Shown here in pieces: positions 11,288-24,768 of a stretch of DNA of 64,000 nt; the stretch's first letter is position 1; every line of letters begins with the position of its first letter. The position numbers and the translations under genes are program-made. A model generated the notes under the pieces. It had not been told where the DNA came from and ran no database searches. It saw only the letters and a program-made list of their open reading frames with translations. The DNA lies in assembly GCA_003116875.1 (NCBI GenBank), contig BCKT01000006.1, positions 1,399,934 through 1,463,933 on the forward strand, in the 5' to 3' direction. The DNA comes from Takashimella koratensis. Its lineage: Eukaryota > Basidiomycota > Tremellomycetes > Trichosporonales > Tetragoniomycetaceae.

Positions 11288-12681
11288 GGGGTGTGAGGGG
11301 TATTGCAGCAAGCGCAAGTGAGAGGTGAACCGTTATATATATCATAGAAGAGGGCGGGTCATAGATAGTTTGGATCGTGGATAGATCGAGTTTGGGTAGG
11401 GGCCAAAGAATCGAAGCTAAATATTCATCGTGACGTCCCGCGCTGACGGGTGTCGATCTTGCTTCAGATCGGCAGAATGGGTTAATCGCCAAGGCAGAAT
11501 TTCAAACCCCCTCATGACCCACTCCGGAACACTAGGTGCTCAGAGTCGATAAGAACTGAGGTAGTTCAAGTGTCCTACTCTTGTGTGCTCGATCTCTTAT
11601 GAAATGCTTGGGTCAGACAGCAGTGGTTCATTGTCGTTAATAGCCTGACGTCAAACGGCAATGAACAGATCGAGAACCGGGATCGAGATAAAATCGTATG
11701 CACCTCATCGAGATTTCACCTATTCTTTGACCCACTGAGGCCACCCCCTTGTGGTTGCTGTACCTACATGATTGGTGCATCTGTCTGATAGCACCGACCG
11801 AGTGGACTCGGTCGTTTGCGTTGATGACCGCGCCGAGAGGTCCAGTAACGCGGGGATGGTCCAGTGGTGGCGACGCGCTCAGGGTCCCTTTGGTACGCGC
11901 CTGACTTGCGTTGAGCGTGTCTCGGCTGACAACAACAACTTGATGTGTGATTGTGTTCGATCCTGCGCGTTCATTCAGACTTGGACTGTCCACACTCGAC
12001 ACCCTGTTGCGCTTTCGTAACAGTCTATCACTGTGAAAGCATGGACCAAACGTAAAAACAAAGCAGTCGCGGTATTCTCTAGGCATGTCAGCAAACGAGA
12101 CAGCCAGGCAGCCAGCCACCTTTGATCCAACAACAACCCGACCGAGTGGACCCTTATTTTTTGCTTTTCTCCTTTTGCCCCTAGGTTCTCCTTTCAACAT
12201 CCTCCATCCTCGTTGCTCCATCGACATTTACATCCACCGACCTCGAACCCGCGCACGCATCCATCCTCCTCCCCTCTCTTCTCTACCCCTCTCGCGACCT
12301 TCTCTCGTATCGAGCTTCCCGGATCCGTCTCCCTGCCTTGCCGAGCCGCTCTGTTTTCTCCCCCTCCTCTCGGTCTCTCTGGAATCGTGACCACCTTCAT
12401 CGCTCAACCTCTCTTCACTTCCTGTGACCTCGTCCCACGCCTCGTCTCAACCCTCATCCGGCTTTTGGACACTCGTGAACGCGTGTTGTACACCCGCCGC
12501 TTGGTGTTTGCATTCCCACTCCCCTCTCTAGAGGAAGCAGAACCAGTCTTCCGCGCTAGACTGACGACGTCGATAGTCCAATCACATAGAAGTCGGCCAA
12601 CGGCAAACGACGAGATTGGCATAGCGATCAGGAACTAGCTGAGATACAAACACCACATAATACACGAGGAAGGGCGCTACC
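11288..12681. other. Spacer upstream of the CENP-A gene
   Basis: Open frames here (for example a 141-codon frame at 12213-12638) have no homology signal and lie in a CT-rich stretch that generates few stops. About 12120-12650 is best read as promoter and leader of the CENP-A gene. No RNA gene was recognised. Confidence 0.45.
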
Positions 12682-13829
12682 ATGGCAAGGGAGATTGCAG
12701 GGCCATCAAGGGTCCCAGGAGAGCCGAGGCAAATCAAGAACACGGCACGGCAAAGTACGGGCGGACGAGCGCCGCGGCGTAGTGTTGGTGAGTTGATTGT
12801 ATCAAGGGGTCGGATGCGTGATCTTGTGGAATGAGGAGTGAGAGCGGCATGGGATGAGGAATACTGGGACTGGATAGACGCAAGGAGTGCAATGAGAATG
12901 GAAAGTCGTCAAAAGTGCTCTTTGTGACATGTGCGAGGTGTAGCAGTCTCTATTCGCGTCAGACCTCTGACCAACTATCCCATTTCTGATCAGACCTTGA
13001 GCTGACACACTTTCCTCCTCAATCAAGGCGGTAAACAACCCGCACATGGCGAGACCCACAAAGCACGTCGGTATCGACCTGGAACAGTAGCATTGCGAGA
13101 GATTCGAAAGTATCAGAAATCGACAGATTTGTTGATTGCCAAATTACCCTTTTCGCGTGTGGTGAGTTGGGATTCCTTCACTTCAGGCGAGGGTTTGGAG
13201 AGGACGGGGGTGGGATGAAGAAGGAAGGCAGGGAGATGGGAAAGGAGGAGAAGGAGGGTAGATTGGGAGAGGGCTGGTAATAAGCGTGGAAGAAGAAATG
13301 GGGGTAAGGAGAGAATGGTGCAAAAATGTAGAGACGGGGAAGGAGAGAGGAAAAAGAGGGGGGATCTGCTGTTACTTGGACTGAAAAGCGCTGACCCCCA
13401 CGCGCCCCCCCGCTTGGTTCGATAGGTCCGTGAAGTCGCATACAACTTGACTTCCGTCCAAGCTGGGGACTTGAGATGGCAAAGCAGCGCTTTGTTGGCT
13501 CTTCAGGAAGCTGCTGAAGCCTACCTCGTTCATCTATTTGAAGATGCGTGAGTCTGAGTCCGTCCTACTCCTTCTGTCAAAGCTTATGATCACTGTAATG
13601 TCGAGCGGCGCTGACGAGTTTCTTTTCTCCCTCTCCCTCTCCTTCTCCTTCCCCCTCACCCTCGTCGGTCATTGGTCTTTTTGGTCTTTTTGGTCTCCTC
13701 GACTTGACTTTGTTTGATGTTTGATTGGGCAGAAATCTTTGCGCGGTGCATGCGAAGCGAGTGACGATTATGACGCGGGATATTCAACTGGTTCGACGAA
13801 TCCGAGGGCCATGGGCGGGGCTTGGATAG
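12682..13829 (+). CDS. CSE4: Centromeric histone H3 variant (CENP-A)
   Basis: Four exons (12682-12787, 13028-13161, 13426-13547, 13733-13829) encode 152 residues. CENP-A replaces H3 in centromeric nucleosomes and marks the site of kinetochore assembly. The histone fold is complete: [74 protein letters not shown]. Three features separate it from H3. Loop 1 is longer ([10 protein letters not shown] before DLRW, four residues more than H3). Tryptophan replaces phenylalanine in RWQS. The end is WAGLG, similar to human CENP-A. The tail has an extra N-terminal segment and then [15 protein letters not shown], parallel to H3 residues 6-20 but with Gln and Arg at the positions of K9, K14 and K18. The three introns (240, 264 and 185 bases) are long for this window. 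Confidence 0.93.
13162..13732 (+). other. Purine-rich intron 2 and pyrimidine-rich intron 3 of CSE4
   Basis: Intron 2 (13162-13425) is strongly purine-rich between 13188 and 13370. Intron 3 (13548-13732) is strongly pyrimidine-rich between 13618 and 13700. GGAGAAGGAG at 13247-13256 is exactly complementary to CTCCTTCTCC at 13639-13648, and the flanks are also partly complementary. Exon 3, which encodes loop 1 and helix 2, lies between them. Intron 3 also has three close copies of TTGGTCT (13673-13697). Confidence 0.6.
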
Positions 13830-14541
13830 GCGGATGGAGGAAGCGAAGAGAAGAGAACGGAACGGGGAAAGGCCCATGTGGGAGTCGGTGGTTGGGGTCG
13901 TGGTGATGGTGGTGCCGCTGTTGATGGCGATGGACAGGGCGTTGGAGAGAACGAAGGCGATAGTGAAGGACGGTTGCCGCGAATGTGACGATGTGGCGTC
14001 AGACGTGGTACGCCGTGAGATAGGAGAAGTATTACCCCTCCAGCGAAGATTGAGATAAAACCCCCTTTTGTAATGCCTTGTTTGGATTGCTTGTTGAGCT
14101 ATATGCATGACCATGACGCTATGACGGCGTGAGGTTGGGTCAAGTGGACGAGCTGCGTGTTTGGTTAAAGTCTGCTCTCAAAGCAGTAATTCAACCCGCT
14201 GTGCAGCTTTGCTATGCAACGAGATGATCATCTGTCATTGGCTCTGTCAATCGAGTCAAGGGTTATGGAAAAGTTGTAGACGCGGTTTACAGATCATGAT
14301 GGTGCATTCGTAGATCTGAAAGCGACGACCCACTGTCACGTCTCGATCGACTCACGGGTCTCATCCTCGTCCTCGTCCTCGTTGGCTTCCAAGTACATAA
14401 CTCCTCGTCGCCTCCAGCGTCATCTATCTACATCTACGCCTGACCCTGGTACCCTTCTCACATCCTCCCTAGCACCGACCTCTGGGCATATTATACAACT
14501 TCCCTTGCCCAGTTCCCTGTCCCCCCCCCCCCCCCCCCCCC
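13830..14541. other. Spacer downstream of CSE4, up to the gap
   Basis: No gene is visible. The interval ends in a run of 21 C directly before the undetermined bases. Some of this DNA may belong to the 3' side of SPE2, whose coding end lies beyond the gap. Confidence 0.4.
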
Positions 14542-14683
14542 NNNNNNNNNNNNNNNNNNNNNNNNNNNNNNNNNNNNNNNNNNNNNNNNNNNNNNNNNNN
14601 NNNNNNNNNNNNNNNNNNNNNNNNNNNNNNNNNNNNNNNNNNNNNNNNNNNNNNNNNNNNNNNNNNNNNCCCCCCCCCCCCCC
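14521..14683. other. Assembly gap between poly-C ends
   Basis: Positions 14542-14669 are N (128 bases). The left border is a run of 21 C (14521-14541) and the right border a run of 14 C (14670-14683). A long C/G homopolymer or low-complexity tract probably broke the assembly. It sits only 28 bases beyond the SPE2 stop codon, so the SPE2 3' untranslated region is interrupted. Confidence 0.95.
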
Positions 14684-14710
14684 GGGGGCCCCCTTCACCC
14701 AGGCCTCATG

Positions 14711-16604
14711 TCATTGCGCGACCGCACCTGTCAACTTCTCCTCCGCCTCTTTACTCCCTACCCTCTTAACCAACCTAGGCTCCACCCATCCCCGTCTCTC
14801 AAAACACCCAAAGATCAAATCGTACCCATCAAATTCGTAACCGATTCTATCCTTGCGTACAAATTCCTCCCCGAGCAGATCCGCGCCGATCGCCGCCCAT
14901 GCGCGAGCCTCGGCCGGGGTCGAGGTCGGCGAGGGCGAGGGGGACTCGGAGGTGCTGACGAAGAGAGTGACGCTAAGTCGATTGGGTTGGAAGATATCGA
15001 CAACGCGACGAACGAGGGAAACAAGGTCGGGTCGTGATTCAGCCGAGTTGGAAGATTTAGTAGGAAGTGGGACATTGCATTCGAAAGAAGCGTATGACCA
15101 TCCTTCTTCGGGGGTTACATGGATCGTAAAATATCCTCCACCGGGAACAGCGACCGTCGTCTTTTCGTCTGAGCTGGAGCTTGAACTCGAGCCAGTATCC
15201 GGGAGACCTGACCCGATCACTGCGTTCGCCGAGTATCCACACGGTTCGAACCCAAACGAATCAAGCACCGTCTCGTGTGCCGGGAAGAGAGTGTCAATCC
15301 CCAGTTGACTCGCAATGGCGGCGCCCATCTCGTGTCCCGATCTCGAACCGGGTGGGTACTTTTCGTTGTCGACAAAGAAGGGTTCTCGGCCTCGTGGTTG
15401 CAAGTGCGTCATGAGGATCTCGAGGGTCTGGTCTTGGTATGGCGCCGGTTGGGCGGACTGGGGCGGGACGAGGGAGACGTTGAATTCGGACGAGGCGGTG
15501 AGCGGCGGGGAGATCAATTGCGCCGTGGTCCCGTTGGACGAGAGGAGAGTGGACGGGTTCGAGTCGGTAAGGGATAGGCGGGAGATGACGGCTGAGTCGG
15601 AAGGGAGAAGTGGTTGCGTGTTCGGTTGGGTAAGGTACAATAACCAGTGGTCCCTGTTCACGGGACCGACAGTGTACGCAGACCCCGCGGTCCCAAAGAC
15701 GTTGTCGAGAAAATCGACCTCGGCGTGCCAGTCACGGTGAGGACCGTGCTGTCGCTCCGGGAAGAAGAACGACTTGCGAGAGTAAAAGCAGCTGTACGGT
15801 GTTAGCTAAAGAAGGGTAAAGGAAAGCGACGAGAATGCACCGCTACTAAACAGAGTGGAGCAAGATACAGCAAAAAGGAAGGGGATGGAGGTATAAGAGC
15901 AAGCGAAGGAGTAAGAAGGCCATGTTACGGGGTCATCACTTACCGCCAGACATTCACAAGACCACAGTACTTGCGTGCAATCTCGATGATCCGGTACAAG
16001 CCCAAGAGATTGAGGGTTGTCCCGCACGTTTTCAGGATGATCAAGTGGGGCGCGACGAAGAGGGACGATTCACTATGCCGAGTATGTTAGCGCGACGCTC
16101 ATCCCAGCACAACCCAGCCCGTCTCAAGGTTCTAGAAAACCCAACACCACAACCAGTTGCCATTCACACATCCCGCACCTTTCCTCCTTAACAAACACCG
16201 CCTACCTCTGTAAACCACGACCCTACTCACCTGAGGAGGTACGCGTCCACCGCGTCGCCTTCTACTACACTCAGGACTTTGCACTTTACGATATCCAGCA
16301 TCTCCTCCCAGACTTCTCTCGGGACAGCTCTGAGACCTCTATAATCCCCCGTTTTTCCATCCTGCCGTTGCCTCCAAGTGTTCTCCGTCCCTCCTATCGC
16401 CGAGGAAGATGGGCCGGCGAGCCCGTCCCCTCCCGAGCCCGAGCCGGAACTCAGGCTCCCGCCAAGGCGCTGAGCGGGGGAAGGCAAGTCTGCGGGGGAA
16501 GGGGCGAACCAGACTTCGAGGAGCTTCTCGGGCCCCTCAAAGGGACCTGGCGAAGTGTCCGGCTGAGCGAGGATCAAAGGCGACGAGGGCTTGGTGTCGG
16601 TCAT
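14711..16604 (-). CDS. SPE2: S-adenosylmethionine decarboxylase proenzyme
   Basis: Three exons on the minus strand (16231-16604, 15944-16072, 14711-15791) encode 527 residues. The enzyme makes decarboxylated AdoMet, the aminopropyl donor for spermidine and spermine. The autocatalytic cleavage site is complete and spans the first intron: LSESSLFV, where Ser127 becomes the pyruvoyl group after cleavage from Glu126. Catalytic Cys141 lies in LKTCGTT. Other conserved blocks are LLEVWF near the N-terminus, YSRKSFFFPERQ, EVDFLDNVFG, GREPFFVDNEKYPPGSRSGH and FGFEPCGYSANAV. The protein is longer than the usual 330-400 residues because of Ser/Gly/Pro-rich inserts (about residues 30-60 and a Ser run before DEKTTVAVPGGG). 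The start is the ATG before TDTKPSS; an upstream in-frame ATG at 16652 is possible. Confidence 0.95.
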
Positions 16605-17320
16605 GGCTCCGTGGAGGAACGGGGAAGGAGAAGGTAGACGAGGGAGAGGCAAGACCTTGGGAGGGGAGCTGTAGGTGTGGTCGCGGTGACCTTTGACCTT
16701 TTGATGACGAGTGAACCAAGTTGGGTGGAGTTACAAGTGACCGTGACCGACAATTTTTCGACTTTTCGACTTTTTTTTTTCCACAGTGCTGTGGTTGGTC
16801 CAATTTTGGTTCCGCTGATATGGATTTGTATGGCCAGCTCGGAACGTCATTAGCTTCTGGGAAGATTTTGTAATCGCCCTCTGGCCCAGCCTAATAGGTT
16901 TGTATGATCTGATCGTTTGGTCTCACGCGACCTGGGTAGGGTCAGGCCAAGGTGTCTTTGTCAACAGCGTCCAATACTTCAGCTACCCCACTCAGTCACC
17001 CCGTCAACTGTCTCATGTGTATCCACGAGCTATGCATATGAGTCGAGTCGAACATCAGGAGGAGGAGGGCTATCAGTGAAACCAGAGCGGTAGGGAGGCG
17101 GAGGAGGGAAATATCTATCGACATATTATCGAACGCTGTACCAAAGGTGTATCAAAAAGTTCTTTCTACCATGCTACCGATAGTTCCCAAATACCCTCGT
17201 CAATCGACAAAGGATGAACAAGGTGTGAAGCCACGGCCAGAGCCGGACGGGTGAGCGTAATAAGGGGGAAGAAGACGAATAGGTGACTGAAGATGATGAG
17301 CGGAGGAGAAGCATCCACGC
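16605..17320. other. Spacer between SPE2 promoter side and ERG11 end
   Basis: It holds the SPE2 promoter and leader at its left side and the ERG11 3' end at its right. A run of T at 16771-16780 lies about 165 bases upstream of SPE2. No further gene is seen. Confidence 0.45.
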
Positions 17321-19778
<2,458 letters not shown>

Positions 19779-20732
19779 ACCGGGATTTCCGGAGAGCTCG
19801 GGGCTGGCTGGGGATGGAGTTGGATGTGGATGTGGGTGAGTTGGGCGAGGGGAGGGGAGGGGGGGGGGGGGGAAAGGACTGCGGGGTTGGGAGGTGGGTG
19901 TGGTGAGTAGAGTCGACGAGCCCGAGGTAGGTGTGGATTGTCGAGAGTGGAGGAGAGAAGAGAGATGTGAAAAGATAAATAATAGGAGCAAGACGACTGG
20001 AGGAAACCAAGTACAGTAGGAGAAATCTCAGACCATCGTGCCACGCGCCTGGGTGTATGTGTGTGTCCGTGTGTGTGTGTGTGTGTTCCTTTCCCTGAGC
20101 AGACTTCCCCAAGACATGCATCGTGCCATCCACCCACCGCACAATCTCCTCCGAATGTGGCACTTGGCACTTGCCTCTCCTCCTTGGTCCGAGCACACCG
20201 CCCATTCACCCATGCTCACGCAGAGATCACAAGTCTCGTCAGTAGCAACAACAGCAGCAGCACAGTAAAGTCGACACCAGGATCAATCATTCAGACATCA
20301 AGATACAGAGAGAGAGAGAGAGCGAAGAGAGCAAAAATATATAAAACTAAACCTCGGTCCCAACCCAAACCTTGCAAGCCAAGCCATGATACACCTTATT
20401 TTCGATTTCCCCCAACTCAAGCACACTAAAAACTACTCACTCACTCTGGTTCCTACTGCTTTCTCACTTCTTTTCACTTCTTCAAACGACCCGACGACTC
20501 CGGACAAAGGGGAGAGGTATATGAAGAATGAGGAATAAGGAACTCAAGAGAAAACATTGATGATGAAAGGGATATAGGATGAATGAACACCGTGTTCCCC
20601 TTACTGGGGTTTCGCCTCGAAGGCTATTTTTTGCTTCTTCCTTCTCTCGCTGTCGATCGATGACACGCTCATCGTTGCCCTTCATCGTCTAGTCGTCTCG
20701 TCACTTCCTCGCCGTATCGCCGTATCGCCGCC
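19779..20732. other. ERG11 promoter region and 3' side of the zinc-finger gene
   Basis: About 950 bases without a gene. It contains a G14 run (19859-19872), a GT-rich repeat (20053-20088) and an AG repeat (20308-20322). The left half is the ERG11 leader and promoter. Sterol-regulatory (SRE-like) sites would be expected there but were not assigned by eye. Confidence 0.45.
20053..20088. repeat. (GT)n microsatellite upstream of ERG11
   Basis: An imperfect GT dinucleotide repeat of about 36 bases, about 275 bases upstream of the ERG11 start codon. Confidence 0.85.
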
Positions 20733-23598
20733 TCACGCCGCCCTGACCTCTTCCTTGACCCCCATCCCCTGTACCCCTGCCCCTGGTGGTGCCGCAAACT
20801 CCTCATCATCCAACTCATCCTCCTCAATCTCATCCTCCTCATCGCTCCACGCTTCCCTCCCGCCATGCGGGCCAGAATGACGGCCGTGAACACCACCGAT
20901 CATCCCCCCGCTCGCTCGGCGCTGAACTTCTCGATGTTCTCGCTGCTCCCTCTCGCGCTCTTGCTCCATCGACCTGCGGCGCTGGAGTTCGCGATAGTGT
21001 GCCTGCATGTGTTCGCTCGGGGGAGGGTGGGGCGGCATGCGTGGCGCGACAGCGAAATGCGGTTGGTGTGGGTGCGAGTGGCCGGGATGGGCATGCGCGT
21101 TAGAATTGACAGACTCGTACCCCGGGGGAGGAGGGGGCTGCGGGTGAGCGAGGAAACCAGGTGGAGGTGGGCCCGGTGGGTATCCCGGGCCCGGACCGCC
21201 CTGGTGTGGGTGGTGAGACGGGGGGTAGCCGTAGATCGCCGGTGGTGGGTGCATGACGGGACCCCCGGGAGGCGGAGGAGGTCCACTCGGGGGAGGGCCA
21301 TTCATCCCTCTCGTTGGCGTCATCAGCGGGCCGAGGTGAGTAGGAGGTGTATATGTCCCGCTGTTCGAGGTCGGCGCTGCGCCTCCGCCGAGCTGGTGTA
21401 CCTTGGCGTGGCGCTTGAGGTTCGACTGAACAGAGAATCGACGACGGCACGTTGGCTCGGGACAGATGAATGGTCGCTCGCCGGTGTCTACCGTTGTCAG
21501 TTATTGTCTCTACACCCGCCACAATGCACTCACGGCTATAGGTATGAATCCTCAACGAGCTCGGGCGCGAGAAAGTCTTTGCGCAGTATGCACAAGTGTA
21601 TTTTGGACCCGCCGCTCCTCCCTTTGACGGACTCGGTTCCCGGTCTTCCCTATCCATATCACCCCTCATCCCGGGACCCCTCTCTGCATCCGCCACTCTC
21701 CTCGCGCTCTCCGCCAAGACCTCCATCCCTCGCATACCCGGGTCTCCGCGCCCGCCCTCTTCGTCCTCGTCCATTGGCCCGCCCATTGCAGGATACGGGT
21801 TACGCGGGTCGTATCGCCTCTTGACTGAACCCGACGTCGAACCCATCGGACCCTCATTGTCCGAGTTCAACGAAATCCCGTGCGCCGAGACAACCGAGTC
21901 GCCCGATTCTCGCCGAGACCAAGATGGCGTCGGCTCGGAGACTGCAGACAATGCAGCATGAGCGGCCGCCACAGGCGTCGTGATCATATTGGTACCCGGG
22001 GCTGGCGCATTCGTCGGCGTCGTGTCCGACGACGGTGTGTCCGCGTAGAAACTGCCACCTCGAGCGATCGCGACGTCGTCGCCCGTCTTGGCCATGATCA
22101 GTTCGGTGAGGGACGAGCGCCGAATCGACTTGATCGGGTTCTCTGGTGACGGCGGACGAGTCAACGACATGCGTCGGTCAACAGTCATCGGGCCCGACCT
22201 CGATCCAGCAAACGAATCACGCAAAACCGGTACCGAGTCGGTCGCCGCACGCGCCAGCACTAAGGGCCGGCTCATCTCGAGCGGTGTCGTCGGGATAGTC
22301 GGTGATCGTGACGCTGGGGGGAGCATAGTCGCTGGCGACTCGGTCGTCGGAGATGCTCGGTCGTTGGCAGATAAGTCGGCAAACGATCTCGCCAAAGGTC
22401 CTGCAAACGACGAGCTTCTCGACGCCATCGACTCTCGGCGTGAAAATGTGGACATGCTAGAATCGCGCCTCGACATGCCCGATTCTCGTCGATCGAACAT
22501 GACGGTCCCGCCGTGCTCCAACGCCAGCGGGGACGACAATGGAATCGGACCTGAGATTGATGGGCGCGACATCAACGGCCCACCAGTCATCTCTGACGGA
22601 CTGGGCAAAGGGTGTGTCATTCCTCGTAGACCGGGGCTGACGTTGGGGAACGATGCGTTTCGACTCTGCGCTTGCCGCCGGAGCCTCGCAGACTCCTCGG
22701 CGTCACGCAGAACGGGCGCCTGGTCAGACCGGCGCCGTTTTTGGTCCCGCTCGTCGTCCATCGAGTACGGCGTGATCGAGTTGTTGCGAGACGACGGCTG
22801 AGAGTACGAGTGATTCCTCTCGATGTCGGGCGCCCACCAGCCTGATTGATCGACATTGGACGAGGCTAGTGAAGAGTACCGCGATGTCCGAGCTGACGAC
22901 GAGGGCGAGCCCGAGCCCGAGAGGGACGGAAGCGATGGCGACTGGAACAAGGACCCGGAAGTTGATGGCGTCGGAGGGTGGTTGTTGCTGTCGGCTGCGC
23001 CAAAGAGAGCTTTGATACCCGGTAAGCTGACCGGTTCTGGGAGCTCCTTTGACGGATCTTCTTGGATCCGTCTCAACGGATGCCTATGACCGAGCTCGCC
23101 GTACGCCTCTTCTTCATCTTCCTCTTCGCGGCCCATAGGATCGAACCGAGACTGCCTTCGCATGGCACCGCCGTGAGAAAAGTGTGGCGGGAGGTTGGGC
23201 GGAGGGAACGAGGCGTTGTGGACGATGAAGGGAGGTCGAGAAGGGGTCTGACTTGGCGTCGAGGTCGGTGTTGACGACGAGCCCGAGTCGGTCGGCACCA
23301 AAGGCGGTGCCGACGGCTGGTAACCTGGTTGACGATAGCCAACGGTCTCTGACATGGGACCGTCAGGAAGGTTGTGGTGTTCTGCCTTCATAGTAGATGG
23401 CTGAGCTGGCGGGGGCACCAGGCGAATGGCCATGGATGTACGTGCCCCGAGCGGGGTAGGCGGTGGAGTCTTTTGAGCGCACATTGACGTAGCGGCGAAG
23501 CGGTGCGAGTTGCGAGATAGTGATACGTTGCCGTAAGACGATTCCGGAAAGACGAGGGTATGAGGCGATGGTGGGTATTCAAAGACCATGTTCACCAT
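20733..23598 (-). CDS. Two-finger C2H2 transcription factor, largely disordered
   Basis: Two exons on the minus strand, 21534-23598 and 20733-21487, encode about 939 residues. The DNA-binding part is a tandem pair of C2H2 fingers at about residues 668-725: YTCAYCAKTFSRPSSLRIH..H, whose last His lies across the intron, linker TGERPF, then CPEPTCRRRFSVQSNLKRHAKVH. The linker confirms a real tandem. Before the fingers are about 660 low-complexity Ser/Pro-rich residues with many RRxS sites (RRESMASRSSS, RRSSLTEL), consistent with phospho-regulation by basophilic kinases. After them comes a Pro/Gly/His-rich tail, a coiled Arg/Glu stretch (SMEQEREREQREHREVQRR) and an acidic patch (WSDEEDEIEEDELDDEEF), a possible activation region. 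The start MVNMVFEY was chosen because the open frame upstream is CT-biased. The target genes are unknown. Confidence 0.85.
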
Positions 23599-24768
23599 GG
23601 AGGGCGATAGAAATGAGGTCGGGAGAAGGGTCGTTGATAGCGTGCGGCAAATGTTGTTGGTAGAGAGAGTAGAGAGTTGAGACAACCGGATGGATGAATG
23701 GGGTCGTGTGTATAAGAGTGTGCACGGAGGGGATGGCAAAGGAATGGGGGGAAGGGAAGGAGGACGGGTTGGGGCAGTATTTGAGTTGGAGTGAGGATGA
23801 CAATGGTGTTGAGAAGAGACGCCCAACGACCACAGCGCCCGAGAGGGACCGAAGAAGGCGGCGGCGGAGAGGATGGGGAAGGGAGAGAGCGCGAAAGTGC
23901 AGATCGCGCGCAGCCGCGAAAGGGGAGATTGACAATGTGCCCCGTTTGAAGGAAGGTTTAGAGAGATCCACAGGGGGATGAGAGAGGATGATGACAAGGG
24001 AAGCGAGAACGAGGGAGAGGATGGGCAAAAGGAGGAAGAGCGCGACAATGAGTGTAGCGCAAGGATGGAGACCGCGAGCGAGCCAGAGGGAGAAGACCGC
24101 CAAAGCAATGCCGAGAACACAGGTCCAGAATTAACGCAGGCCGGGATCGCGGCGAAGGGATGTTCAAAGGTTGGGTCGAGCGATGATCCGGGTGGGCAGG
24201 TGGACAGAGGGTCGATAGCGGTCGAGCCCAGATGGGCAGGGGCGGAGAGGGGGAAAGGGAGGTCACGGATGCGGAAGGGACGGAGAGAAGCGAGCGAGCG
24301 GTCGAGATAGGTGGTTGGTATGGCAACGGCGACGGGGCAGGAACAAAAGATCGAGTCAAAGGTGCGATCCGTTGAGAGCAAGGATGATGTGCGACACCAA
24401 GGGGGTGTGGTTGGTTGGGAGGTGGACGGTAGGGCGGAGGAGAGTCGGGGAGTAGGAGTGGGGGGATTGCAGGACCGGGCGGCGATGCAAAGGTGCCGTT
24501 GGAAGGAAGCGAGATATTGCCGAGTCCGGGTGAAGGCGAAGGAGGGTCGCAGTGGGAATGAAAGCGAGGTGCGGGATCGGGTTGAGGGAGGGACGTTGGG
24601 AGAGTCCAAGGATGAATCAAGGAAGAAAGAGTGTGATCGAGATCTTGTCAGCGATAGAGTACAACGAAAGCGACCAGGTTGAAGGTGAGAATGATCGTGA
24701 GGGTGGGAAAGAGCAATGCGATGAGGTGGTGGAATATAAGGAAGAAGGGGCAGCGACAGGAGGGGCAA
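23599..24768 (-). promoter_or_regulatory. CT-rich open leader of the zinc-finger gene
   Basis: On the minus strand this 1.17 kb stays open in the frame of the zinc-finger protein, so the reading frame could in principle start at 24768. Composition argues for a leader instead: the translation is Ser/Pro/Leu/Arg-rich without domain signal, and two other frames on the same strand are also open for long stretches, as expected for CT-rich DNA. It is probably a long 5' untranslated region. Confidence 0.5.

Noticed and set aside
11637..12227. 196-codon minus-strand open frame upstream of CSE4
   Set aside because: No domain, low-quality composition, and overlaps the likely CSE4 leader on the other strand.
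20865..21824. 319-codon plus-strand open frame opposite the zinc-finger gene
   Set aside because: It is antisense to a well-supported C2H2 coding region, has no domain, and arises from the Ser/Pro-rich codon use of the real gene.
22088..22801. 237-codon plus-strand open frame opposite the zinc-finger gene
   Set aside because: Same reason: a shadow of the disordered coding region on the minus strand.
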